Below, piece by piece: positions 1 through 5,022 of a stretch of 7,496 nt of DNA. This stretch comes from Ilumatobacter sp. (GTDB taxonomy: Bacteria; Actinomycetota; Acidimicrobiia; Acidimicrobiales; Ilumatobacteraceae): contig JABJAB010000008.1 of NCBI GenBank assembly GCA_018666235.1, positions 1-7,496 of the forward strand, in the 5' to 3' direction. The notes beneath the pieces are model-generated. The model did not search any database. It saw only the letters and a list, made by a program, of their open reading frames with translations, and was not told the DNA's origin. Numbering within the stretch: the stretch's first letter is position 1; every line of letters begins with the position of its first letter. Made by a program: the position numbers and the translations under genes.

Positions 1-804
1 CGCATGACGCAACCGTTCATCCTCCGCCGGACCAAAGCCGACAAGCGACTCCTGCCCGACCTGCCCGACAAGATCGAGCAGATCGCGTACGCCAAGCTCA
101 CCAAAGAGCAGGCAACGCTGTATCAAAAGATCGTCGACCAGCTCCTCCACGACGCCGAACAAGAGAGCGGGATGCGCCGACGCGGCCTGGTGCTGGCCGC
201 GCTCATGCGGCTCAAGCAGGTGTGCAACCACCCGGCACACGCACTGAAAGACGGTTCGCGCCTGGCAGGCCGATCCGGCAAGCTGACGCGATTCGACGAG
301 TTGGTCACCGACTTGCAACACCAGGGCGAACGAGCCCTGGTGTTCACCCAGTTCCGCGAGATGGGCGAGCTCTTGAACCAGCATGTAACCGAACAATTCG
401 GGTTCGATCCACCATTCCTGCACGGCGGCGTCACCCGCCTCAAACGCGACCTGATGGTCGATCAGTTCCAGGACGGCACGGGGCCCGCGCTCCTGCTCGT
501 GTCACTCAAGGCCGGCGGCACCGGACTCAACCTCACGGCGGCAAGTCAGGTCATCCACTACGACCGTTGGTGGAATCCCGCAGTCGAAGATCAAGCAACC
601 GATCGCGCCTGGCGACTCGGACAGCAACGCACCGTCAACGTCCACAAGCTGGTCTGCGAGGGAACCGTTGAAGAACGCATCGGCCAGGTCATCGACGACA
701 AACGCAAACTGGCCGATGCTGTTGTCGGGACCGGCGAAGCGTGGTTGAGCGAGCTGTCAACCGACGACCTCCGCGACCTTGTCGTGTTGGAGCAGGAATC
801 GTGA
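1..804 (+). CDS. SNF2-family DNA helicase, C-terminal part (cut by window start)
   Basis: The gene is open at the left edge and only the second RecA-like half of a SNF2/RapA-type ATPase is present; the ATG at base 4 is internal. Counting that Met as residue 1, the sequence begins with the SNF2 signature PFILRRTK (4-11). An MRLKQVCNHP segment follows (68-77), which is typical of the linker before the helicase C domain. Helicase motif IV is ALVFTQF (111-117), motif V is the SLKAGGTGLNLT region (167-178), and motif VI is DQATDRAWRLGQ (196-207), carrying the arginine finger. Family knowledge: these ATPases move along double-stranded DNA and remodel protein-DNA complexes; bacterial members resemble the RNA polymerase recycling factor RapA or are stand-alone HepA/HelZ-type proteins. 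The next gene starts 16 bases downstream and encodes a SWIM zinc-finger protein, a common partner, so the two are probably co-transcribed. The family call is firm; the cellular target is unknown. Confidence 0.93.
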   Translation, partial: RMTQPFILRRTKADKRLLPDLPDKIEQIAYAKLTKEQATLYQKIVDQLLHDAEQESGMRRRGLVLAALMRLKQVCNHPAHALKDGSRLAGRSGKLTRFDELVTDLQHQGERALVFTQFREMGELLNQHVTEQFGFDPPFLHGGVTRLKRDLMVDQFQDGTGPALLLVSLKAGGTGLNLTAASQVIHYDRWWNPAVEDQATDRAWRLGQQRTVNVHKLVCEGTVEERIGQVIDDKRKLADAVVGTGEAWLSELSTDDLRDLVVLEQES

Positions 805-820
805 TGGGCGTGATCGAATT

Positions 821-1516
821 ATGAGTCGGCCCCGCAAGCCATTCGGCACAAGTCAGCCAGGCCGTCTACCGGCAACGATGATGAAGGTCCTCGCAGCCGA
901 GATGAGCGACCCGACGCGGCATCGTCGTGGCAAGCAGTACGCAAGCGACGGGTCGGTGCTCGACATCATCATCGACGAAGGTGTGGTCACCTGCGAGATC
1001 CAAGGGTCGCGCTCGATGCCTTACGTCGCCACCGTTGAGGTCACCCGTGGCAGCGGGATGCCATTGCGGCGTGACATCACCTGCACGTGTAGTTGTCCGG
1101 ACGACGACAACTGGGACGGGCATGCCTGCAAGCACGTCGTCGCCACGCTGTACACGTTGAGCAATGAGTTTCTGATCGAACCCGCGCTCCTCGACGTGTG
1201 GCGCCGGCAGGGAGCGGACGACAACGACCCGTCCTCTGACTTCGCCGACCCACCGGACTTCGACGACACGCCGACACGCGGGACGCGGCGACATCTCTCA
1301 CTCGTGCGCGACGACGAGCACGATGACGAGCCACCGCCCGCACCCCCACCGCACGTCGTCGAGGATTCGCTCCGGCCGGTGCTCGTCCTTCAGCCCGGAA
1401 CCGAATTGCCAGAAATTCCCGTGCTCGAACGCGCCGACTTACGACCGCCAAAGGACCGCGATCTGGCCGCGGTGCTACGCGATGCGATGCAGCACATGCG
1501 CGTGGACTGGGACTGA
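821..1516 (+). CDS. SWIM zinc-finger protein
   Basis: A 231-residue protein with a SWIM-type zinc finger. The metal ligands fit CxC...CxH: Cys90, Cys92, Cys103 and His105, in the segment ITCTCSCP...GHACKHVV. The N-terminal 85 residues resemble the usual SWIM lead-in, with GKQYASDGSV and a beta-rich stretch. The C-terminal half from about residue 130 is acidic and proline-rich (DDNDP, DDEHDDEPPPAPPP), probably disordered, ending in a short charged helix. I chose the ATG at 821, 16 bases after the helicase stop; an in-frame TTG at 779 would add 14 residues and overlap the helicase, and neither start has a strong Shine-Dalgarno. SWIM domains bind DNA or protein, and bacterial ones are commonly encoded beside SNF2 helicases, so the likely role is as cofactor of the upstream ATPase. 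That role is inferred from context. Confidence 0.88.
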   Translation: MSRPRKPFGTSQPGRLPATMMKVLAAEMSDPTRHRRGKQYASDGSVLDIIIDEGVVTCEIQGSRSMPYVATVEVTRGSGMPLRRDITCTCSCPDDDNWDGHACKHVVATLYTLSNEFLIEPALLDVWRRQGADDNDPSSDFADPPDFDDTPTRGTRRHLSLVRDDEHDDEPPPAPPPHVVEDSLRPVLVLQPGTELPEIPVLERADLRPPKDRDLAAVLRDAMQHMRVDWD

Positions 1517-1569
1517 GCCGGCTGCGACGTCGTCAGGGATCGTCCTGTGCCAGGCCCGGACTGACCGGT

Positions 1570-1905
1570 TCAGGCAGGGTTGTCGGCGGCGAGCCGGAGG
1601 ACTTCATCTTCGGGAAATGACCCGATCCAGCCAGTGATCGGCGTGCCGTCGGCTTTGAGCATCACTGCGGTTGGCTGCGAACTGACGCCAATGGTCTGCC
1701 ACGAAATGAACGACTCGTCCCACAGCATGTCGAAAGTCGTGCCGAACTTATTATCGAAGTCGTTGGCCTGACCGAGGCTGTCCTGCGTACCGAGGCCAAT
1801 TACTCGGACCTTGTCACCGTGTTCTTGAGCAAACTGCTCAACATCGGGAGCTTCCCGACGGCAGGTGGGTCAATTCGGTGCCCACATCCACAGCAGGATC
1901 GGCCT
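1570..1905 (-). pseudogene. TlpA/thioredoxin-like redoxin remnant with TGA at the catalytic cysteine (possible selenoprotein)
   Basis: Read on the minus strand, this frame gives DRPILLWMWAPN, then TGA (1870-1872), then PTCRREAPDVEQFAQEHG, and stays open to a TGA stop at 1570-1572. The line-up is unmistakable: WAP-x-C-x-x-C is the TlpA/DsbE/Mpt53-type active site, and the TGA stands exactly at the first catalytic cysteine. After it come about 99 residues with normal thioredoxin-fold features, including VRVIGLGTQD, a cis-proline segment SSQPTAVML and GTPITGWIGSF, without any frameshift. No N-terminal strand, signal peptide or convincing start lies upstream: the frame closes at a TGA near 2012 and offers only TTG codons with no clear ribosome site. 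The upstream DNA instead encodes a coiled-coil protein in another frame. Readings: a live UxxC selenoprotein with an unusual start, a fossil of one truncated by deletion, or an ordinary redoxin killed by a nonsense mutation. Family identity is strong; function today is uncertain. Confidence 0.75.
1825..1860 (-). promoter_or_regulatory. SECIS-like double hairpin downstream of the in-frame TGA
   Basis: Two perfect or near-perfect hairpins lie back to back in the message just after the TGA. The first (1860-1842) pairs CGTCGGGA with TCCCGATG, eight pairs including one G-U, around an AGC loop. Its loop starts 18 nucleotides after the TGA and has G in second position. The second (1841-1825) pairs TTGAGCA with TGCTCAA around a GTT loop starting 36 nucleotides after the TGA. 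From memory, bacterial SECIS elements are small stem-loops whose apical loop lies roughly 16-37 nucleotides past the UGA, with a G among the first two loop bases; both hairpins fit. Short hairpins are common in GC-rich genes, so this supports but does not prove selenocysteine insertion. Confidence 0.4.
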
Positions 1906-2290
1906 GTCGGTGCTCCAGTTCGCGCAGAATCGGCCGGCTGACCGATTCAACGACTGCTTCAAGCCCGGTGTTGGCCTCGCCGACCACGCGATCGAGCCGC
2001 GTACTCATCTCCTCATGACGGCGATTGGAGTGTGCGCCAATTTCAGTGAGTCGTTCCTCGAGTACACATTGGACTTCAGACTGAAAGCCCGTCTGGGATT
2101 GCTGTGCGCGTTCAAGGCCCTGAGCCAGCGCTCGGACCTGCTGGTCAGACTGCGATCGCGCGGCGCGCTCGGCGGAGATCTCGTCGCGTAGGGCCTGGAC
2201 GGCGCTTCGAACCTGTCCGCTGTACTCGGTCAGCTGTTGCTAAACCGCAGCAACGATCTGCTGCTTCACGGCGTTGAGCTCATCAGTCAT
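1838..2290 (-). pseudogene. Coiled-coil protein gene, broken by TAG at codon 17 and fused out of frame to the redoxin remnant
   Basis: The ATG at 2290-2288 is preceded by an excellent ribosome binding site (AAGGAGG, five bases before the start). Translation gives MTDELNAVKQQIVAAV, then TAG at 2240-2242. The same frame then continues, rich in Gln, Glu, Arg and Ala (QQLTEYSGQVRSAVQAL, later FQSEVQCVLEERLTEIG and RHEEMSTRLDRVVGEANTGL), the look of a long coiled coil. The repeated glutamines around the TAG suggest an original CAG changed by one C-to-T step. Beyond RPILRELEHRQ, at about 1905, the frame enters redoxin DNA in the wrong register and stops at 1838-1840. The true C-terminus is therefore missing. 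The only in-frame ATG after the TAG begins MSTRLDRVV, late in the coil. I do not recognise the family. It is best read as a recently decayed gene whose 3' part was lost in a deletion. Confidence 0.65.
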
Positions 2291-2305
2291 TGCTGCCTCC
2301 TTTTT
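2291..2305 (-). promoter_or_regulatory. Strong ribosome binding site of the broken coiled-coil gene
   Basis: On the minus strand the bases before the ATG at 2290 read AAAAAGGAGGCAGCA, a near-complete anti-16S match at optimal spacing. It fixes the start of the coiled-coil gene and shows that this reading frame was once efficiently translated, although a TAG now follows after 16 codons. Confidence 0.75.
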
Positions 2306-2333
2306 CTCGTTGTGGCGGATGCGGGGTCGGGTG

Positions 2334-2370
2334 ATTGGTCAAGGTGACCTCCAGACATCTATCGACCAAT
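2334..2370. repeat. Inverted repeat ATTGGTC ... GACCAAT
   Basis: ATTGGTC at 2334-2340 is matched by GACCAAT at 2364-2370. Two further pairs outside one mismatch extend the arms to about ten positions, with 23 bases between the seven-base arms. It lies 44 to 80 bases upstream of the start of the coiled-coil gene on the minus strand, where an operator or mRNA leader hairpin could sit. No adjacent T-run is present, so it is not a standard terminator. Confidence 0.35.
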
Positions 2371-2618
2371 GACGAGCACCTCTTGAGGATTTACTGAGGG
2401 TCGTCAACTGTTCAGCGAGGAGGACCCGTGAGCTGGTGAAACGTCGCTGTGAGCGGCCGCGCTTACCGGCGCAGATCGTGTCGAAGGCGAGCGCGACGAC
2501 CCACAATCGGTTGCGCCCACTTGGGCAGAACTTCACACAGCGCTGCCAGAGACATGACACAAACCACCGCCCTTGGCCGGCGTTCCAGGGGCTGCGTTGC
2601 CAGACGTAGGCTCCTGGG

Positions 2619-3485
2619 ATGCGCGTGCACCTGGTCGACGGCACCTACGAACTTTTCCGCCAGCACTTCGGTACGGCATCTCGCCATCGCGACAGCCATC
2701 CACACGCAGCTGCCGCTGGTGTGGTCGCATCGACGCTCGCGCTGATCGAAGACGGCGCCACACATGTCGGGGTCGCCTCGGACCACGTGATCGAGAGCTT
2801 CCGCAATGCCCTGTACCCCGGCTACAAGACCGGTGAGGACATGGATCCTGACATCAAGGAGCAGATCCCCGTGATGGAGCGGGCCCTCGCAGCTGCCGGA
2901 TTCACCGTGTGGCCGATGATCGAATTCGAAGCCGACGATGCACTTGGCGCCGCCGCTCGTATCGCCGGGTCCGACCAACGAGTCGAGCAAGTCCTCATCG
3001 TCACCGCCGACAAAGACCTCGGCCAGTGCGTCGAGGGCGACCGCATCGTCCAATTCGATCGGCGCAACCGCTTGATCATCGACGAAGCCGGGGTCACGGA
3101 GAAGTTCGGGGTCGGGCCAGCGTCGATTCCCGACTACCTCGGCCTGGTCGGTGACAGCGCGGACGGATTCCCCGGTCTTCCCGGTTGGGGGGCGAAAAGT
3201 TCAAGCGCGGTCCTCGCTCGATACGAACACTTGGAGAACATCCCCGCAGCCCCCGGACAGTGGGACGTACCCGGCCTGCGCGGCGCCGCGAAACTGGCAG
3301 CCACACTGCAGGCACAGTTCGACGATGCGTTGCTCTTCCGACAGATCGCCACCCTCGACTACGACGTCGAGGTCGGCAGCGTCGACGATTGGCAGTGGGG
3401 TGGTCCGACAGCGGACTTCGCAACGATCTGCGGCGAACTCGACAACCCCGAACTACTCGCGTACGCCGAGCGGCTTGCTCGCTGA
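2619..3485 (+). CDS. Stand-alone 5'-3' exonuclease (PolA N-terminal / FEN family)
   Basis: A 288-residue protein matching the bacterial 5' nuclease fold. The metal and catalytic motifs appear in order: LVDGTY with Asp7, the helical arch segment SFRNALYPGYK (60-70) with conserved Arg and Lys, EADDALG (104-110) with Glu104, Asp106 and Asp107, and TADKDLGQ (129-136) with Asp131 and Asp133. The helix-3-turn-helix DNA-binding segment is GLVGDSADGFPGLPGWG (175-191) with Asp179 and Asp182. The length suits a free exonuclease without a polymerase domain. The family removes RNA primers and 5' flaps during lagging-strand synthesis and repair; many actinobacteria carry such a gene besides polA. The ATG at 2619 is the first possible start, because an in-frame TAG stands at 2607-2609; no strong Shine-Dalgarno precedes it. 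It appears to be a single-gene unit. All acidic residues needed for two-metal catalysis are present, so it is probably active. Confidence 0.93.
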   Translation: MRVHLVDGTYELFRQHFGTASRHRDSHPHAAAAGVVASTLALIEDGATHVGVASDHVIESFRNALYPGYKTGEDMDPDIKEQIPVMERALAAAGFTVWPMIEFEADDALGAAARIAGSDQRVEQVLIVTADKDLGQCVEGDRIVQFDRRNRLIIDEAGVTEKFGVGPASIPDYLGLVGDSADGFPGLPGWGAKSSSAVLARYEHLENIPAAPGQWDVPGLRGAAKLAATLQAQFDDALLFRQIATLDYDVEVGSVDDWQWGGPTADFATICGELDNPELLAYAERLAR

Positions 3486-3509
3486 GGTGGCCCTGAACCA
3501 GCCGTTCGG

Positions 3510-3560
3510 CGATCTCGGCGCGAGCTTCACCGAATTGCTGGGCAGGTCACGCCGAGATCG
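3510..3560. repeat. Long-stem inverted repeat between exonuclease and SRP RNA, possible bidirectional terminator
   Basis: CGATCTCGGCG at 3510-3520 is the exact reverse complement of CGCCGAGATCG at 3550-3560: an 11-pair GC-rich stem with a 29-base loop. It lies between two convergent transcription units, the exonuclease ending at 3485 and the SRP RNA ending near 3577. It could stop transcription from both sides, but no U-run follows on either strand. The same core (GGCGAGAT) recurs in the terminal stem of the SRP RNA. Confidence 0.4.
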
Positions 3561-3576
3561 AAGCGCAACTTGCTGA

Positions 3577-3722
3577 TGACATCTCGCCGACTGAGGTGAT
3601 GACCAGGCGATCTGCGGCACACAGACGATGCCGATGAAGGCTGCTACCTTCCGGTCCTGACCTGGTTCACGGGCGTCCGTTGCACAGGACCCGGTCACCA
3701 CCTCACTCGGCGAGATCGCCGT
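3577..3722 (-). ncRNA. ffs: Signal recognition particle RNA (4.5S type)
   Basis: The minus strand carries the SRP RNA domain IV signature: CAGGTCAGGACC, a GGAA tetraloop (plus-strand TTCC at 3649-3652), then GGTAGCAGCC. This is the Ffh-binding helix 8 with its asymmetric AGCAGCC loop side. The outer part folds into a long terminal helix: ATCTCGCCGA (3716-3707) pairs with TCGGCGAGAT (3590-3581). After one G-G mismatch, thirteen further pairs join TGAGGTGGTGACC to GGTCATCACCTCA. The RNA is about 145 bases, longer than the E. coli 4.5S RNA but a simple hairpin with no visible Alu domain. With Ffh and FtsY it targets ribosome-nascent chain complexes to the membrane. The ends are set from pairing and from a -10-like TATCAT upstream, so they are good to a few bases. 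Confidence 0.92.
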
Positions 3723-3729
3723 GACCGAA

Positions 3730-3735
3730 ATGATA
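3730..3735 (-). promoter_or_regulatory. Likely -10 box of the SRP RNA gene
   Basis: On the minus strand TATCAT lies about seven bases upstream of the inferred SRP RNA 5' end near 3722. It matches the vegetative -10 consensus at five of six positions. No good TTGACA-like -35 is seen at 16-18 bases upstream. The tRNA-Ser gene starts 50 bases away on the other strand, so both RNA promoters must share this short gap. Confidence 0.45.
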
Positions 3736-3786
3736 GCCGGTCCGGATATCCTTCCGACCGACGATCTCACTGAGTTTGTCCACCCG

Positions 3787-3874
3787 GGAGGGGTGCGAGA
3801 GCGGCCGAATCGGCACGCTTGGAAAGCGTGTGAAGGGCAACCTTCCGAGGGTTCGAATCCCTCTCCCTCCGCCA
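3787..3874 (+). tRNA. tRNA-Ser (anticodon GGA)
   Basis: A complete class II tRNA. The acceptor stem GGAGGGG (3787-3793) pairs with TCCCTCC (3864-3870) with one G-U at the inner end. The anticodon arm is CACGC-TTGGAAA-GCGTG, so the anticodon GGA reads UCC serine codons. A long variable arm (AAGG-GCAA-CCTT) is characteristic of serine tRNAs, and the T arm is GAGGG-TTCGAAT-CCCTC. The discriminator is G at 3871, and CCA is encoded at 3872-3874. A 31-bp sequence beginning two bases before the discriminator is repeated at the right edge of the window, so this tRNA end is also a repeat boundary and a possible integration site. Confidence 0.96.
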
Positions 3875-3899
3875 TGGGGTCTTAGAAGAAAAACCTCGA
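3869..3899 (+). repeat. 31-bp direct repeat, left copy, at the tRNA-Ser 3' end
   Basis: Bases 3869-3899 are identical to 7466-7496, where the window ends, so the true repeat may be longer. The copy includes the last two acceptor bases, the discriminator and the encoded CCA of tRNA-Ser, then GGGGTCTTAGAAGAAAAACC. Only five bases overlap the tRNA, fewer than in typical tRNA attachment sites, so it may be an attachment site or a dispersed repeat that happens to abut the tRNA. Confidence 0.85.
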
Positions 3900-3914
3900 T
3901 CTGTTAGAAGAAAA
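3882..3914 (+). repeat. Imperfect tandem TTAGAAGAAAA motif
   Basis: TTAGAAGAAAA occurs at 3882-3892 and again at 3904-3914, 22 bases apart. Each is followed by a related tail (ACCTCGATCTG, then CCGATCCG). The same motif is present at 7479-7489 and inverted at 7451-7461. Regular spacing near two helical turns resembles protein-binding sites; recombinase arm sites are one possibility, but no recombinase gene is in view. Confidence 0.6.
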
Positions 3915-4095
3915 CCGATCCGCAAGGACGGAACACACTCGGCCTCTTCCGCTCCGGCGGGGCGGGAGCGCAGACCCCTGCGGCACCGGTTATGACCGTG
4001 GACCCGTCGAATCACATCAACAAACACTCGTGTTCGCCTCTCAGCGGATCACGCTGGCTTCGTGAGTTCATCGTTGCTTCGGGCTCAAGCTTCCT
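3900..4095. other. Intergenic region between tRNA-Ser and the DUF2306 gene
   Basis: No convincing gene is present. A GC hairpin CGCTCC / GGAGCG spans 3950-3970 with a nine-base loop and no T-run; it could end tRNA transcription. A weak five-pair hairpin TCACG / CGTGA (4048-4064) lies just past the DUF2306 stop on the minus strand. Neither is a clear intrinsic terminator. Confidence 0.4.
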
Positions 4096-4941
4096 TCAAT
4101 GTGCCCTGCGTCGACCACTCGTGCGTAGGGCCAAGGCCTCAGCCACGGCGATGGTGGCCAATGACAGCATGATGTCTTTGACGTCGAAGGGAATCACGTC
4201 GGAGTCGAGAGCTGGTATCGATAGAGCGACCACTCCCCAGAAGCGGTGGATCGCCACGGTGAGCGCTGCTCCGAAGGCTCGGATGGCCCATCGCTGGTGG
4301 CGTCTGATCTGGCGGCGGCGGATCATGACCAGCGCCATCACCGCTGTTGCGGTCAGCCATCCGCCGAAGGCCCAGTTGCTGAGGTAGTTCAGTGTGGTGT
4401 ACCGCGTGGGGTTGATGACCGTAATCATGATTGCCGTGATCCCGGCACCGATCGCTGCCGGGAAGAAGGTGTAGCCGAGCCCGCGATGGGCTCTCGGCCA
4501 ACGCCGCCGGATGACACTGTTGAACTGGAACGGGCCGACGAGCATCATGAGGCCGCTCAACACGATGTGAACTGGCAGCAAGACTCGGGGAACGATGCCG
4601 TCGCTCGACAAGAAGCGCGAGAGGAACCCACCGCCGACTTGAGCCTGTCCCGCTTCCCCGTCCCCATCCCCTTCGTGCTCTTCGTGCTCTTCGCTCAGTT
4701 CCTTGCGCTCCTCGGCCTCTCCCGGTTCGGCGGCGATTGGCCCGGGTGATTCAGATGTCTCGACTTCAGCAGCCGCCTCAGCGTCTTCCAGGGCAGCGGC
4801 GTCGGGGTCGGCCAGTCGCATGCCAACCGGCAGCGAAGCGAGCATGAACAACAGCGCCGTCACCAGCCACGGGCCGATGGATCGACCGGGCCGACGTGGC
4901 TGGAGCGACGTCTGAGGCTGGGGCAACGCCTGAGTGTTCAT
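4096..4941 (-). CDS. DUF2306-type membrane protein with acidic, His-containing loop
   Basis: A 281-residue membrane protein from the ATG at 4941; an in-frame TTG at 5010 would add 23 unlikely residues. A first hydrophobic helix (WLVTALLFMLASLPVG) follows a basic N-terminus. Next is a stretch of about 60 residues dominated by Glu, Asp and Ala and ending in SEEHEEHEGDGDGE. The core then shows the DUF2306 pattern: PVHIVLSGLMMLVGPFQF, RRRWPRAHRGLGYTF, several more hydrophobic helices, and RRHQRWAIRAFGAALTV near the C-terminus. The conserved histidines in HI, HR and HQRW are typical of the family, whose function is not established. The acidic segment probably faces outside and might bind cations; that is inference. 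The gene follows the kinase gene with about 80 bases between, in the same direction, so it is likely in the same operon as a target or accessory of the two-component system. Confidence 0.82.
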   Translation of the reverse strand: MNTQALPQPQTSLQPRRPGRSIGPWLVTALLFMLASLPVGMRLADPDAAALEDAEAAAEVETSESPGPIAAEPGEAEERKELSEEHEEHEGDGDGEAGQAQVGGGFLSRFLSSDGIVPRVLLPVHIVLSGLMMLVGPFQFNSVIRRRWPRAHRGLGYTFFPAAIGAGITAIMITVINPTRYTTLNYLSNWAFGGWLTATAVMALVMIRRRQIRRHQRWAIRAFGAALTVAIHRFWGVVALSIPALDSDVIPFDVKDIMLSLATIAVAEALALRTSGRRRAH

Positions 4942-5022
4942 GTGGTGAACATGGCATCGGCGATGTTTGGAGAACGTTTGGTCAGCGTCCGTCGCGGGTG
5001 GCGCCCGCAAGATCGACAGGGT

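Larger units (their letters stand above)
2291..2618. other. Intergenic region between divergent genes
   Basis: This 328-base stretch separates the minus-strand coiled-coil pseudogene from the plus-strand exonuclease. Open frames here have implausible residue mixtures on both strands and no starts with support. A GAGGAGG at 2417-2423 precedes a GTG at 2428, but that frame (GTG AGC TGG TGA) ends after three codons. The minus-strand frames running through 2463-2644 are shadows extending into the exonuclease gene. Apart from an inverted repeat at 2334-2370 I see nothing recognisable. Confidence 0.5.

Noticed and set aside
1865..2191. A 108-residue plus-strand open frame opposite the coiled-coil pseudogene.
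   Set aside because: No recognisable domain or ribosome site; the minus strand carries the coherent coiled-coil and redoxin sequences.
2240..2242. TAG as a pyrrolysine codon in the coiled-coil gene.
   Set aside because: The protein is not a methylamine methyltransferase and no pyl genes are in view; a CAG-to-TAG change explains it simply.
2428..2439. GTG start behind a GAGGAGG sequence in the intergenic region.
   Set aside because: The frame stops after three codons, so it is not a gene.
2463..3053. A 196-residue minus-strand open frame.
   Set aside because: Antisense shadow of the exonuclease, which has every catalytic motif in order.
3995..4025. GGACCCGT followed by AATCACATCAAC, loosely like the start of the 75-bp HNH repeats.
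   Set aside because: Similarity breaks down after about eight bases and needs gaps; too weak to call a third copy.
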